Shown: piece by piece, positions 52,233 to 61,895 of the stretch
How positions within the stretch are numbered: the first letter of the stretch is position 1
Layout: every line of letters begins with the position of its first letter
Assembly: GCA_963736175.1 (NCBI GenBank)
Contig: CAVTNU010000008.1
Span: 1-64,000, forward strand
DNA length: 64,000 bases
DNA from: Rhodoblastus sp963736175
GTDB taxonomy: Bacteria; Pseudomonadota; Alphaproteobacteria; Rhizobiales; Beijerinckiaceae
Direction of reading: 5' to 3'
The notes under the pieces: model-generated
The model's database searches: none
What the model was told of the DNA's origin: nothing
Seen by the model: the letters and a program-made list of their open reading frames with translations, nothing else
Program-made: the position numbers and the translations under genes

Positions 52233-52619
52233 TCAGATCGCCGTCACGGCCGCGTTAATTTTCGCCTTGAGCGCGGCGGCGCTGAAAGGCTTGACGATAT
52301 AGCCGTCAGCGCCGGCCTTGCGCGCGGCGAGATGGGTGTCGGTTTTTGATTCCGCCGTCATCATGATGAAGGCGGTGTTGGCGCTTTCGGGCGATTCGCG
52401 CATACGCTGCAGGAGTTCGAACCCCGACATCGGCTGCATGTGGCAATCGGAAATCACCAGGGCGTAATGCTCGCGCGCCAGCATTTCCAGCGCCTGGGCG
52501 CCGCTGTTGGCCAGATCGACGCGGGAAAAGCCGAGGTCTAGAAGCATGGCCTTGAGGACGTTCAACATATTTTGAAAATCGTCGACCAGGAGAATGGGAG
52601 CGGACAAATCGGTTCGCAT
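52233..52619 (-). CDS. Single-domain CheY-like response regulator
   Basis: 128 residues from ATG 52619 (MRTDLSAPILLVDD), with GGAA upstream; the frame is open to 52658. Receiver-domain residues: acidic pair in LVDD, phospho-acceptor Asp in LVISDCHMQPMSG, Thr in IMMTAES and Lys in GYIVKPFSAAAL. No output domain, so it acts through a partner, in chemotaxis or a phosphorelay. No kinase gene adjacent. Confidence 0.9.
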   Translation of the reverse strand: MRTDLSAPILLVDDFQNMLNVLKAMLLDLGFSRVDLANSGAQALEMLAREHYALVISDCHMQPMSGFELLQRMRESPESANTAFIMMTAESKTDTHLAARKAGADGYIVKPFSAAALKAKINAAVTAI

Positions 52620-52954
52620 AAATTTATTCCGATGAAAGAGGTCGAGCTTGGGCGCCAACGCCCAAGCCGCTTAATCGATTATCATCAATTCCGCAAATTT
52701 TCACTCTCTGAGCCGCCAACAATCGGCAGACCTTTCAATCCCGTAAGCCTTTGAGGGACCCGCGCGATATCGGCGCCCTGGTCTTTCTCGCGTTGGCGCG
52801 CTTTGGCGCCGGCGCCCGACATTTGTTTCGATTGTGTCGGAACATGCGGTTGCGCTATGTGTTTCGACTTTCCGTTCCTGGAGAACCCGCCAAGGATCGG
52901 GAACAGGCGCCGCTCCGTGGCGGCGCCCGACGAACAATTCAAGGAAACGACGCA
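52620..52954. other. Intergenic region between divergent response-regulator and MaoC genes
   Basis: 335 bases. It contains a perfect nine-base stem GCTTGGGCG (52646-52654) / CGCCCAAGC (52659-52667) with loop CCAA, 27 bases upstream of the response-regulator start, probably in its leader. The MaoC frame is open back to 52751 but that part has no family similarity. Nothing else recognised. Confidence 0.4.
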
Positions 52955-53422
52955 ATGTCCGAACCGTTCAAGACCTATTATTTCGAAGACCTCGTCGTGG
53001 GCATGCGCGAAACCCTGTCGAAAGCGGTGCGGAGCGAGGACGTCGTCGGCTTCGCCGAATTGTCCGGCGATCATAATCCGATCCATCTGTCCGACCATTT
53101 CGCCCGAAAGACGCGTTTTGGCGGCCGAATCGCCCACGGTCTTTACACCGCGAGCCTGATTTCGGCGATTTTGGGCATGTATCTTCCCGGTCCCGGCGCG
53201 GTCTATCTGCACCAGACGCTGAATTTCAAAGGCCCGGTCATGATCGGCGACGTCGTCGAGGTGAGCGTCGAGGTCGTCGAACTGGTCGAGCAGGGCCGGC
53301 GCTGCAAGTTGCATTGCGAGGTCGCCGTCGCGGGCAAGGTCGTGCTTGACGGCGAAGCCATCGTCATGGTTCCAACCCGCAAGTCGGCGCTGAAGCCCGC
53401 TCCGGCGACAGCGAGCGCCTGA
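52955..53422 (+). CDS. MaoC-family (R)-specific enoyl-CoA hydratase
   Basis: 155 residues, single hotdog fold. The hydratase 2 motif is complete: FAELSGDHNPIHLSDHFARKTRFGGRIAHGLYTASLIS, with catalytic Asp and His in DHNPIH. This PhaJ-like type hydrates enoyl-CoA to (R)-3-hydroxyacyl-CoA, often feeding polyhydroxyalkanoate. The start ATG 52955 (MSEPFKTYYFEDLVVGM) has AAGGA upstream. 30 bases before ribF. Confidence 0.87.
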   Translation: MSEPFKTYYFEDLVVGMRETLSKAVRSEDVVGFAELSGDHNPIHLSDHFARKTRFGGRIAHGLYTASLISAILGMYLPGPGAVYLHQTLNFKGPVMIGDVVEVSVEVVELVEQGRRCKLHCEVAVAGKVVLDGEAIVMVPTRKSALKPAPATASA

Positions 53423-53452
53423 TTCTGGTCTTTTGCGCGAGGGTTTAAGTCT

Positions 53453-54406
53453 TTGCCTTCACAAACCGGCTTTGTCCTTTCCGTCGATCCGCTTTCGCCG
53501 CCGCCGAAGCTGGCGGGGGCGGTCGTCGCCATTGGCAATTTCGACGGGGTGCATCGCGGCCACAAGGGCGTCATCGAGCGCGCCAGAGCGCTGGCCCGCA
53601 AGCTTCAACGGCCCTGCGCCGTGCTGACGTTTGAGCCGCATCCGGCCGATTTTTTCGCCGGCCGGTCGGTCATCTTCCGCCTGACCACGCTGCACGCCAA
53701 GGCGCACGCTTTAGCCCGTCTCGGCCTTGACGGCATGATCGCCCTGACTTTCGAGGCGTCGCTGGCGGCGCTGGAAGCCGAGGACTTCGTCCGCGAAATC
53801 CTGGTCCGCCGCCTGGGCGTCGGCGCCGTCGTCGTCGGCTATGATTTCCATTTCGGCAAAAAGCGCGCCGGAACCCCGGATTTTCTTAAGGACGCCGGGC
53901 GCCGCTACGGTTTCGCCGTCGAAATCGTCGAAAAAATCGCCGCCGACGATCAGGGTGGGCTCGACGCCGTGTCCTCGACCGCCACGCGCGAAGCCTTGCA
54001 GAATGGCGACGTCGCCAGGGCGGCGTTCCTGCTCGGCCATCCCTACGCAGTGGTGGGCGAGGTGATCCACGGCGCCAAGCTCGGCCGCCAGATCGGCTTT
54101 CCCACCGCCAATCTGGCGCTCGATCCGTCCTGCGGCCTCAAACACGCCATTTACGCCGTCAGGGTCGGCGTCGACGATAAGGTTTACAACGGCGTCGCCA
54201 GTTTCGGCCGCCGCCCGACGCTCGACAACGGCGCGCCGCTGCTGGAGGTCTATATTTTCGACTTTTCCGGCGACCTCTACGGGCAGGAAATCGAAGTCTC
54301 CTTCGTCGACTATCTGCGCGACGAGGCGAAATTCGACGGGCTGGAGGCGTTGACCGCGCAGATCCGCCAAGATGAAGCGCGGGCGAGGAAAATTCTTGGC
54401 GCCTGA
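53453..54406 (+). CDS. ribF: Bifunctional riboflavin kinase/FAD synthetase
   Basis: Makes FMN and then FAD from riboflavin. 317 residues. The N-terminal adenylyltransferase domain has VAIGNFDGVHRGH, VLTFEPHPADFFAG, VVVGYDFHFGKKRAG and SSTATREAL; the C-terminal kinase domain has GRQIGFPTANLAL and GVASFGRRPT. Starts at TTG 53453 with GAGGG upstream; a weak start may limit expression. Leads into ileS-lspA as in many Proteobacteria. Confidence 0.94.
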   Translation: MPSQTGFVLSVDPLSPPPKLAGAVVAIGNFDGVHRGHKGVIERARALARKLQRPCAVLTFEPHPADFFAGRSVIFRLTTLHAKAHALARLGLDGMIALTFEASLAALEAEDFVREILVRRLGVGAVVVGYDFHFGKKRAGTPDFLKDAGRRYGFAVEIVEKIAADDQGGLDAVSSTATREALQNGDVARAAFLLGHPYAVVGEVIHGAKLGRQIGFPTANLALDPSCGLKHAIYAVRVGVDDKVYNGVASFGRRPTLDNGAPLLEVYIFDFSGDLYGQEIEVSFVDYLRDEAKFDGLEALTAQIRQDEARARKILGA

Positions 54407-54574
54407 ATGGCCCATGGTCTAGAAGGCGCTATGACCTTACGCGCGCTCTTCGCCATTTCCCGAATTACCGGCCCGGCCCGTCGCTGAGTTTGCGCTCGGC
54501 GCGCCGCCGGGATTTGGTTTAGCCGCTTCTCTTTTCCCGTTTCCGGCCCCGGGCCGCTCGACGAGTTCTCTTAC

Positions 54575-57500
54575 ATGACCGAGAAAACAGGTCCCGATTA
54601 TTCGGCCACGCTCTATCTGCCGCGAACCGATTTTCCCATGCGCGCCGGTCTGCCGAAAAAGGAGCCGGAGCTTCTCGCCCGCTGGGCCGCAATCGATCTT
54701 TACCGGCAGTTGCGCGAGCAGGGCGCCGGCCGTCCGAAATTCGTGCTGCACGACGGGCCTCCCTACGCCAACGGCAATATCCACATCGGTCACGCGCTCA
54801 ACAAGATCCTGAAGGATCTGGTGGTGCGTTCGCAGCAGATGCTGGGCAAGGATTCCAATTATGTGCCCGGCTGGGATTGCCATGGCCTGCCGATCGAATG
54901 GAAAATCGAGGAGCAATATCGCGCCAAGGGCCGCAACAAGGATGAAGTGCCGGTGGTGGAGTTCCGCCGCGAATGCCGCGCCTTCGCCGAAAACTGGCTG
55001 AACATTCAGCGCGAGGAGTTCCAGCGTCTCGGCGTCGCCGGCGATTGGGCCGGCCGCTACGCCACGATGGATTACGCGGCCGAAAGCATCATCGCCCGCG
55101 AAATCATGAAGTTCGCCGCCAACGGTCTGCTGTATCGCGGCTCCAAGCCGGTGATGTGGTCGGTGGTGGAGAAAACCGCGTTGGCCGAAGCCGAAGTCGA
55201 ATATGAGGATCACACCTCCGACTGGGTGTTCGTGGCCTTTCCGGCGCGGGGCCGCGACGCCAGCGTGGTGATCTGGACGACGACGCCATGGACCTTGCCG
55301 GGCAACCGCGCCATCTCGTTTTCGCATAAAATCGCCTATGGCCTTTACCGCGTCACGAAGACGCCGGAAGGCAACTGGGCGAAAGCCGGCGCGACCTACA
55401 TTTTGGCCGACAAGCTGGCTGAAGGGGTGATGCAGGCGGCCAAGGTCGAGGCGTTCGAACGCGTCGGCGATGTCGCCACCGCCGAACTGGCGGCCATGAC
55501 CTGCGCCCATCCGCTCAATAGTCTCGGCTATGATTTCGATGTGCCTTTGCTCGACGGCGACCATGTCACCGACGACGCCGGCGCCGGTTTCGTCCATACG
55601 GCGCCGGGCCATGGCCGCGAGGATTTCGACATCTGGATGGCGTCGAGCCGCCTGCTGCATGAGCGCGGGATAGACGCCCGCATTCCCTATACGGTCGACG
55701 CCGACGGCTTCTACACCAACGAGGTTCCCGGCTTCGAGGGCGCCCGCGTCATCGACGACAAGGGCGCCAAGGGCGACGCCAACGAGCGGGTGATCAAGGC
55801 GCTGGTCGAGGCGGGCGCGCTGTTGGCGCGCGGGCGGATGAAACACCAATATCCCCATAGCTGGCGCTCGAAAAAGCCGGTGATCTTCCGCAATACGCCG
55901 CAATGGTTCATCGCGATCGACAAGCCTTTCTCGGTCGCGCTCGACGCGCTCGCCGCCAAGGGGCTCGGCGTTAAGGGGCTTGGCGTCAAGGGATCCGGCG
56001 ATTCCTCGGCGTCCAACCGGCCGACCTTGCGCGAGGTGGCGCTGGAGGAAATAGCCCGGACCAAATGGGTGCCGGCGGCGGGCGAAAACCGCATCACCGG
56101 CATGATCGCCAATCGCCCGGACTGGGTGGTGTCGCGCCAACGCGCCTGGGGCGTGCCGATCGCGGTGTTCGTCAGGAAGGGCGGCCATGACATTCTGGTC
56201 GACGAGAAGGTCAACGCCCGCATTGTCGACGCGTTCGCGCGCGAAGGCGCCGACGCCTGGTACGAGGACGGCGCCGCCCAGCGCTTCCTGGCGCCCGACC
56301 ACGACCCCGCCGAATACGAAAAGATCGACGACGTTCTCGATGTCTGGTTCGACTCCGGTTCGACCCACGCCTTCACTCTGGAAGACCCGGAGCATTTTCC
56401 CGGTCTTGCCGGAATCAGCAGAAAACATGACGGCGGACCCGACGAGGTGATGTATCTCGAAGGCTCGGATCAGCATCGCGGCTGGTTCCATTCCTCGCTG
56501 CTGGAAAGCTGCGGCACGCGCGGCCGCGCGCCCTACGACGCGGTTCTGACCCACGGTTTCGTGCTCGACGAAAAGGGTCGGAAAATGTCGAAATCGCTCG
56601 GCAACGTCGTGGCGCCGCAGAGCGTCATCAAGGATTCCGGCGCCGACATCCTGCGCCTTTGGGTCGCGGCCTCCGATTATTCCGACGATCTGCGCATCGG
56701 TAAGGAAATCCTGGCGACCTTCTCGGAAACCTACCGCAAGCTGCGCAACACATTGCGCTGGATGCTTGGCGCGCTCGCCCATTTCGATCCCGCCGAGGCC
56801 GTGACAAAAGCCCAGATGCCGGAGCTGGAGCGCTCGATCCTGCATCGTCTGGCCGAGATCGACGCGCAGGTGCGCGAGGCTTACGCGCAATTCGACTACA
56901 AGAAGGTGGTGGCGCTGCTATCGGCCTTCATGACCGGCGACCTTTCCGCCTTCTATTTCGACATCCGCAAGGACTGTCTCTATTGCGATCCGCCGTCGAG
57001 CCTGACGCGCAAGGCGGCTTTAACCGCGATCGACATTCTCGGCGACGCCTTGCTGAAATGGCTCGCTCCTATCCTCTGCTTCACGGCGGAGGAGGCTTGG
57101 CTGGCCTTCCGGCCGCACGCCGAAACTTCAGTCCACCTGACGCAGTTTCCGGCCGGGCTTGAGGTCTGGCGCGACGAACCGTTGGCCGCCAAATGGCGGA
57201 CCATTCGCCGTATCCGCGCGGTCGTCACCGGGGCGCTGGAGATCGAACGGGCGCAAAAAACCATCGGCGCGTCGCTTGAGGCCGATCCGCGGGTGTTCAT
57301 CGCCGACGCCGAATTGCGCGCCGCCTTGGCGGGCGTCGACTTCGCCGACGTCTGTATCACCTCGGCCATCGAGATCGTCGCCGGCGAACCGCCGCAAGGC
57401 GCTTTCGTCTTGCCGGAGACGGCGGGCGTCGGCGTCGTCAGCCGCCGCGCCCAGGGCCGCAAATGCGCCCGTTCCTGGCGCATTTCGCCGCAGGTCGGGA

Positions 57501-57580
57501 CCGATCCAGACTTTCCCGACGTGACGCCGCGCGACGCCCAGGCCTTGCGCGAATTGAAGGCGCTCGGGCGATGGGCTTGA
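54575..57580 (+). CDS. ileS: Isoleucyl-tRNA synthetase
   Basis: Charges tRNA-Ile and edits misactivated valine. 1001 residues. HIGH motif in GNIHIGHALNKILKDLVVRS; editing domain with TTTPWTLPGNRAIS and DDAGAGFVHTAPGHGREDF; KMSKS motif in GRKMSKSLGNVVAPQ; C-terminal anticodon domain. No C-terminal zinc finger is evident, as in other alphaproteobacteria. Oddity: a small glycine/lysine repeat at about 466-479 (LGVKGLGVKGSG) from 15-base DNA repeats at 55963-56000, an apparent local expansion in a loop before WVPAAGENR. Confidence 0.95.
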   Translation: MTEKTGPDYSATLYLPRTDFPMRAGLPKKEPELLARWAAIDLYRQLREQGAGRPKFVLHDGPPYANGNIHIGHALNKILKDLVVRSQQMLGKDSNYVPGWDCHGLPIEWKIEEQYRAKGRNKDEVPVVEFRRECRAFAENWLNIQREEFQRLGVAGDWAGRYATMDYAAESIIAREIMKFAANGLLYRGSKPVMWSVVEKTALAEAEVEYEDHTSDWVFVAFPARGRDASVVIWTTTPWTLPGNRAISFSHKIAYGLYRVTKTPEGNWAKAGATYILADKLAEGVMQAAKVEAFERVGDVATAELAAMTCAHPLNSLGYDFDVPLLDGDHVTDDAGAGFVHTAPGHGREDFDIWMASSRLLHERGIDARIPYTVDADGFYTNEVPGFEGARVIDDKGAKGDANERVIKALVEAGALLARGRMKHQYPHSWRSKKPVIFRNTPQWFIAIDKPFSVALDALAAKGLGVKGLGVKGSGDSSASNRPTLREVALEEIARTKWVPAAGENRITGMIANRPDWVVSRQRAWGVPIAVFVRKGGHDILVDEKVNARIVDAFAREGADAWYEDGAAQRFLAPDHDPAEYEKIDDVLDVWFDSGSTHAFTLEDPEHFPGLAGISRKHDGGPDEVMYLEGSDQHRGWFHSSLLESCGTRGRAPYDAVLTHGFVLDEKGRKMSKSLGNVVAPQSVIKDSGADILRLWVAASDYSDDLRIGKEILATFSETYRKLRNTLRWMLGALAHFDPAEAVTKAQMPELERSILHRLAEIDAQVREAYAQFDYKKVVALLSAFMTGDLSAFYFDIRKDCLYCDPPSSLTRKAALTAIDILGDALLKWLAPILCFTAEEAWLAFRPHAETSVHLTQFPAGLEVWRDEPLAAKWRTIRRIRAVVTGALEIERAQKTIGASLEADPRVFIADAELRAALAGVDFADVCITSAIEIVAGEPPQGAFVLPETAGVGVVSRRAQGRKCARSWRISPQVGTDPDFPDVTPRDAQALRELKALGRWA

Positions 57581-58104
57581 ACGTCAGACTGGTCGGACTG
57601 GCGGCGGCGGCTTTGGCTCTGGCCCTCGATCAGATCAGCAAATATTTCATGCGCGATCTGCTTGAATACGCCGAGCGGCCGATCGCGCTGACGTCGTTTC
57701 TCGATCTGTTTCTGAGTTGGAACAAGGGGTTCTCATACTCGTTGCTGCACGACGCCGGCGCGGCGGGCCGTTTCGGCCTGCTCGCCCTGGCCCTTGTGGC
57801 GGTCATCGTGCTGGCGCGCTGGCTCTGGCGCGCCACGACGCTGACGGCCGGCGTCGGCCTTGGCCTGGTGATCGGCGGGGCGCTTGGCAACGCGCTCGAT
57901 CGGGCGATTTTCGGCGCGGTGGAGGATTTCCTCTATTTCCACACCACCATTTCTCTGGGGCCGCTGTCGAATTATGTGTTCAACGTCGCCGACGCCGCGA
58001 TTTCCGTCGGGGTCGGCTTGCTGTTGGTCGAACTCGGTGTTTTTCGCCGGGAAAGCCGAGGCGCAGGCGTGAACGCTTTTGCGTATCGACATATTAGCCA
58101 CTAA
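57571..58104 (+). CDS. lspA: Lipoprotein signal peptidase II
   Basis: Cleaves prolipoprotein signal peptides after lipid attachment. 177 residues, four membrane helices. Catalytic aspartates in GGALGNALDRAIFGAVEDFLYF and FNVADAAISVGV; also LDQISKYFMRD and LFLSWNKGFSYSLL. ATG 57571 (MGLNVRLVGLA) overlaps the ileS end by 10 bases, implying translational coupling; the frame is open upstream inside ileS but not family-like. Confidence 0.94.
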   Translation: MGLNVRLVGLAAAALALALDQISKYFMRDLLEYAERPIALTSFLDLFLSWNKGFSYSLLHDAGAAGRFGLLALALVAVIVLARWLWRATTLTAGVGLGLVIGGALGNALDRAIFGAVEDFLYFHTTISLGPLSNYVFNVADAAISVGVGLLLVELGVFRRESRGAGVNAFAYRHISH

Positions 58105-58197
58105 AATGCCGGAAAGAGGCCTATAAAGGCGGGAGCGGGAAGATTTGCTCCGAATTTATCGGCACGACAAACGTTCAAGTCCCCATTGAGGTTCAGC

Positions 58198-58668
58198 ATG
58201 GCTTTCGCATCCTCGGCCAAAGGCGCAGTCGCTGGCTTCGCCAGCGCGTCGCTCATACTGGCCGCTTCCGTTCTGGCGTCTTCGCCGGTCCAGGCCGCCG
58301 ATGACGCCAGTCCGGGCTTCTTTTCCGGCGTGCTGAGCTCCGTCGGTTTGGCGCCCGACCACGCCGGCCGCGCCGGCGTCGATTATCAGGTGCGCCCGAA
58401 ACTGGTGACGCCGCCTAAAAACGACCTGCCGCCGCCGGCGGCGGATAGCGCCGCGCGCGATCCGTCCTGGCCGCAGGAAAAGGACGTCGACGCGCGCCGG
58501 CGCGAAGCGTCCGACGCGAACCGCCATCTCTCCGACGCCCCGCGCGCGCCTGGCGCTGGCCCGCAACGCCAGCTTTTGACGCAGCCGCCCGCCGCCTATC
58601 TGGCGCCGATCGTCAACGCGCCGGCGGCGCCGGCGGCCGAGGAAAAGCCCTGGTACAAATTCTGGTGA
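58198..58668 (+). CDS. Exported hypothetical protein
   Basis: 156 residues from ATG 58198 with GAGG seven bases upstream. The N-terminus has a signal peptide with hydrophobic core GFASASLILAASVLAS and probable cleavage after VQA (residues about 33-35). The mature part contains GVDYQVRPKLVTPPKNDLPPP, a phrase I recall in short exported Hyphomicrobiales proteins located near lspA and M16 peptidase genes, then a Pro/Ala-rich tail. Function unknown. Confidence 0.6.
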   Translation: MAFASSAKGAVAGFASASLILAASVLASSPVQAADDASPGFFSGVLSSVGLAPDHAGRAGVDYQVRPKLVTPPKNDLPPPAADSAARDPSWPQEKDVDARRREASDANRHLSDAPRAPGAGPQRQLLTQPPAAYLAPIVNAPAAPAAEEKPWYKFW

Positions 58669-58855
58669 TTTTCCAACAGTTTTAGCGCTGTTTGCAAGAA
58701 AACAAGGCCGTGGTTCGGCTACGAATTGGCGGCGATACGGCTTTTCCCCAGCGCCAAGCGGCGTCGATCCGAGACGGCGTCGGCAAATCGGCGCGTCAGG
58801 GCTGTCGGCGCGGTCGCCTCGTCTCTATATTGAGAGGATTCGATCGGGGAACGCC

Positions 58856-60223
58856 ATGCCATCAATTCACACGCCCGCCGCCGCCACGTCCGAGCATTCG
58901 CCGCAATCGTCTCCCGGAGCGGAGGCGAAGGCTGAATCCGGCGCGTCGACGACAGGACCGGCGATCAGCCATTTCAGGCTCGACAACGGACTTGAAGGCG
59001 TCGTCATTCCCGATCACCGCGCTCCGGTCGTCACGCATATGATCTGGTATCGCAACGGATCGGCCGACGATCCGCGCGGCAAGAGCGGCATCGCCCATTT
59101 TCTCGAACATCTGATGTTCAAAGGCACGGCCAAGCATCCCCAGGGCGAATTCTCCAAACTGGTGGCGGAATTGGGCGGGCAGGAAAACGCCTTCACCTCA
59201 TACGATTACACCGCCTATTTTCAGCGCGTGGCGCGCGAGCATCTGGGCGTGGTGATGACGTTCGAGGCCGACCGGATGAGCAATCTGGTCCTGTCCGACG
59301 AGGTTGTGACGCCCGAGCGCGACGTGGTGCTGGAGGAGCGGCGCATGCGCACCGATTCCGATCCCAATGCCCAGCTTGAGGAAGCCGCGCAGGCGGCGTT
59401 GTTCACCCATCATCCCTACGGCGTGCCGATCATCGGCTGGAGCCACGAAATCGAAACGCTCGATCGCGCCGACGCGCTCGACTATTACCAGCGTTTCTAC
59501 ACGCCCGAGAACGCCATTCTTGTCGTCGCTGGCGACGTCGAGGCGGATCAGGTCGAAGCTCTGGCGCGCGAAACCTACGGCCTCGCCAAGGCGCGCGGAC
59601 CGGCGCCGGTTCGCCGTCGGCCGCGCGAACCCGAGCCGCGCGCCGAGCGTCTGGTCACTTTGACCGACGCCAAGGTCGAACAGCCGAGCCTTGAGCGCAT
59701 CTTCCTGGTTCCCTCCAATCGCACCGCCGCGCCGGGCGAGGCGGAGGCCCTGGAGGTTCTGAGCCATCATTTGGGCGGGGGGCAGACAAGCCTGCTCTAC
59801 CGCAAGCTGGTCGTCGAGCGGAAACTGGCGGTCGCCGCCGGCGCTTATTACATGGGCACCGCGCTCGACGATACGCGGTTGTGGATCTACGCGATTCCGA
59901 CCGAAGGCGTCAGCCTGGAGACGCTCGATCAAGCCATCGACGCCTTGCTCGACGAAGTGGTGGAAAAGGGCGTCGACGCCGCCGATGTGGAGCGCGCGGC
60001 GACCCGTCTCGTCGCCGACGCCATTTACGCGCAGGACAGTCAGGCCAGTCTGGGGCGCTGGTTCGGCGCCGCGCTGGCCGTCGGCGAGACGGTGGAGGAC
60101 GTCCTGGGTTGGAGCGCGCGTATCGAAAAAGTGACGCCGCAGGCGGTGCGCGACGCGACCAAATGGCTGGAGCGTCGGCGCGCCGTCATCGGCCATTTGC
60201 TGCCCAAGTCCGCAAAGGCCTGA
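58856..60223 (+). CDS. M16 family zinc peptidase (catalytic subunit)
   Basis: 455 residues. Inverted zinc motif HFLEH in SGIAHFLEHLMFKGTAKHP and the distal Glu of the TPERDVVLEERRMRTDSD region mark an active pitrilysin/processing-peptidase-type enzyme. C-terminal half is the inactive homologous domain, with the SLLYRKLVVERKLAVAAGAYY segment. No hydrophobic signal peptide at the N-terminus, though a Pro/Ala/Ser-rich lead of about 40 residues precedes the domain. Paired with the next gene, as typical for bacterial M16B heterodimers. Confidence 0.9.
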   Translation: MPSIHTPAAATSEHSPQSSPGAEAKAESGASTTGPAISHFRLDNGLEGVVIPDHRAPVVTHMIWYRNGSADDPRGKSGIAHFLEHLMFKGTAKHPQGEFSKLVAELGGQENAFTSYDYTAYFQRVAREHLGVVMTFEADRMSNLVLSDEVVTPERDVVLEERRMRTDSDPNAQLEEAAQAALFTHHPYGVPIIGWSHEIETLDRADALDYYQRFYTPENAILVVAGDVEADQVEALARETYGLAKARGPAPVRRRPREPEPRAERLVTLTDAKVEQPSLERIFLVPSNRTAAPGEAEALEVLSHHLGGGQTSLLYRKLVVERKLAVAAGAYYMGTALDDTRLWIYAIPTEGVSLETLDQAIDALLDEVVEKGVDAADVERAATRLVADAIYAQDSQASLGRWFGAALAVGETVEDVLGWSARIEKVTPQAVRDATKWLERRRAVIGHLLPKSAKA

Positions 60224-60266
60224 GCGCCTTTTCCCATCTAATTACCTTTGAAAGTTGCAGGCTGAG

Positions 60267-61565
60267 ATGAACGCTCCCGTCAAACCCGCCTCAAGAGCCG
60301 AACGCGTCCAGAAGATCAGAACGGCGTCGGGCGTCGAAGCCTGGCTCGTCGAGGATTACGCCGTGCCGCTTGTGGCGCTGGAATTTTCGTTCAAGGGCGG
60401 AACGACGCAGGACGCCCCCGGCAAGGGCGGCGCGGCGGCGATGCTGGCTGGCATGTTGGACGAAGGCGCCGGCGATCTCGACGCCGCCGCCTTCCACCGC
60501 GCTATCGACGACAAGGCGATCCACCTGTCCTTCAACGCCGATCGCGACAATTTTTCCGGGCGGATGCAGAGCCTGTCGCGGCATTTGGACCGCGCATTCG
60601 AATTGCTCGCCCTGGCGGTCGGTCGACCGCGATTCGACGACGAACCGATCGAACAGGTGCGCGGCCAGCTTATCGCCATGCTCAAGCGCGAGATCAAGGA
60701 TCCCGATGCGATGGCGATGCGAACCTGGCGCGGGGCCGCCTATCCCGGTCATCCCTACGCTCGCAACGGCAATGGCGAATTGGGCGAGATCGAAACCGTG
60801 ACGCGCGAGGATCTGATTTCGCTGCGCGCCAAGATTTTTGCCCGCGACACGCTGAAGGTCGCCGTCGTCGGCGCGATCGACGGCAAAACGCTGGCGGCGC
60901 GGCTCGATCAGGTTTTCGCCGCCTTGCCGCAAAAATCGGATCTCACCCCGGTTGCGGAAGTTGGCGTCGCCGGATTGGGCCGGCGTGAAATCGTCGAACT
61001 CGATGTGCCGCAGGCGACGATCCGTTTCGGCCGGTCGGGCCTGCGCCGCGCCGATCCCGATTTCATCGCGGCGAGCGTCGTCAATCACATTCTGGGCGGC
61101 GGCGCCTTCACCGCCCGGCTGTTTCAGGAAGTGCGCGAGAAACGCGGACTGGCCTATTCGGTCTATTCCATGCTGACGACCGCCGACGCCAGCCCGTTGT
61201 TCGTCGGCGCAACCTCGACCAAGAACGAAAGGGCGGGCGAGTCGCTTGGCGTGATCGAAGCGGAATTCGCCCGTCTCGCCGCCGAAGGCCCGAGCGCCGA
61301 CGAGTTGGAGAAGGCGAAGAAATATTTGATCGGCTCCTACGCCTTGCGCTTCGACACCTCAACCAAGATCGCCGGCCACCTCCTGCAATTGCAGCGCGAG
61401 GGTTTCGAACCGGATTATCTCGATCGCCGCAATGAGGAGATCGCCGCGGTAACGCTCGAAGACGCCAGACGCGTGGCCAAAAAGCTGATCGGCGACGGCA
61501 AGCTGCTGGTGGCGGTGGTCGGCAAGCCGAAGGGGCTGGAGACGACGCCAGCTCCATCGGCCTGA
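60267..61565 (+). CDS. M16 family peptidase-like protein (non-catalytic partner)
   Basis: 432 residues from ATG 60267; the frame also opens at TTG 60255. The fold is the same as its neighbour's, but the HxxEH position reads GGAAAMLAGML, so it cannot bind zinc there. The conserved C-terminal glycine-loop region NHILGGGAFTARLFQEVREKRGLAYSVYS is intact, which binds substrate in M16B heterodimers. Together they resemble mitochondrial processing peptidase alpha/beta pairs. Confidence 0.88.
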   Translation: MNAPVKPASRAERVQKIRTASGVEAWLVEDYAVPLVALEFSFKGGTTQDAPGKGGAAAMLAGMLDEGAGDLDAAAFHRAIDDKAIHLSFNADRDNFSGRMQSLSRHLDRAFELLALAVGRPRFDDEPIEQVRGQLIAMLKREIKDPDAMAMRTWRGAAYPGHPYARNGNGELGEIETVTREDLISLRAKIFARDTLKVAVVGAIDGKTLAARLDQVFAALPQKSDLTPVAEVGVAGLGRREIVELDVPQATIRFGRSGLRRADPDFIAASVVNHILGGGAFTARLFQEVREKRGLAYSVYSMLTTADASPLFVGATSTKNERAGESLGVIEAEFARLAAEGPSADELEKAKKYLIGSYALRFDTSTKIAGHLLQLQREGFEPDYLDRRNEEIAAVTLEDARRVAKKLIGDGKLLVAVVGKPKGLETTPAPSA

Positions 61566-61569
61566 AATC

Positions 61570-61895
61570 ATGACCGTCCGCCGTCTCGATCCCATAACCG
61601 ATCAATCGCATCGTCGCTATGTCGATCGTCTTAGCCCCCTCTCCCCGCTTTTGCGGGGAGAGGGCTGGGGTGAGGGGCGGGGGCAAAGAGGCTCCGCGTC
61701 TTCGAAACGCCAAACCTCCGCCGCCCGCAAAACGCCGATCAGCGAGGCCATTTCATCGGCCCCTCATCCTGACCTTCTCCCCGCTATAGGGCGTTCGCGA
61801 GAACGTCCGTCTTTCGACGGACTACGCGGGGAGAAGGGACGCCAGCGACCGATATTGCGGCTTGCCTCCCTCGACTGCCGCCGGGGGTTGAACAA
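61570..61895. repeat. Inserted palindromic repeat with a decayed duplicate of the mutL start
   Basis: A 326-base stretch. It opens with a copy of the first codons of mutL: 23 identical bases (TGACCGTCCGCCGTCTCGAT and CCC) at 61571-61593, then about 25 diverged but similar bases. A repeat element follows: hairpin CCCTCTCCCCGC/GCGGGGAGAGGG (61637-61664), then GGGGTGAGGGG; about 100 bases later its mirror CCCCTCATCC and a second hairpin CCTTCTCCCCGC (61773-61784) / GCGGGGAGAAGG (61826-61837) enclosing smaller stems. This is a BIME-like pair of a GGGGAGAGGG repeat that I recall from many alphaproteobacteria. Confidence 0.75.

Noticed and set aside
54437..56890. An 817-codon open frame antisense to ileS, and similar long antisense frames over ffh, mutL, gcvPB and the glutamate-synthase-like gene
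   Set aside because: These mirror strongly coding genes in high-GC DNA; their translations are Arg/Ala/Gly/His-rich without domains, and the sense frames have full family motifs.
61570..61895. A 109-codon ORF beginning MTVRRLDP before mutL
   Set aside because: Only the first eight residues match mutL; the rest is the repeat element read as protein, so it is a relic, not a gene.
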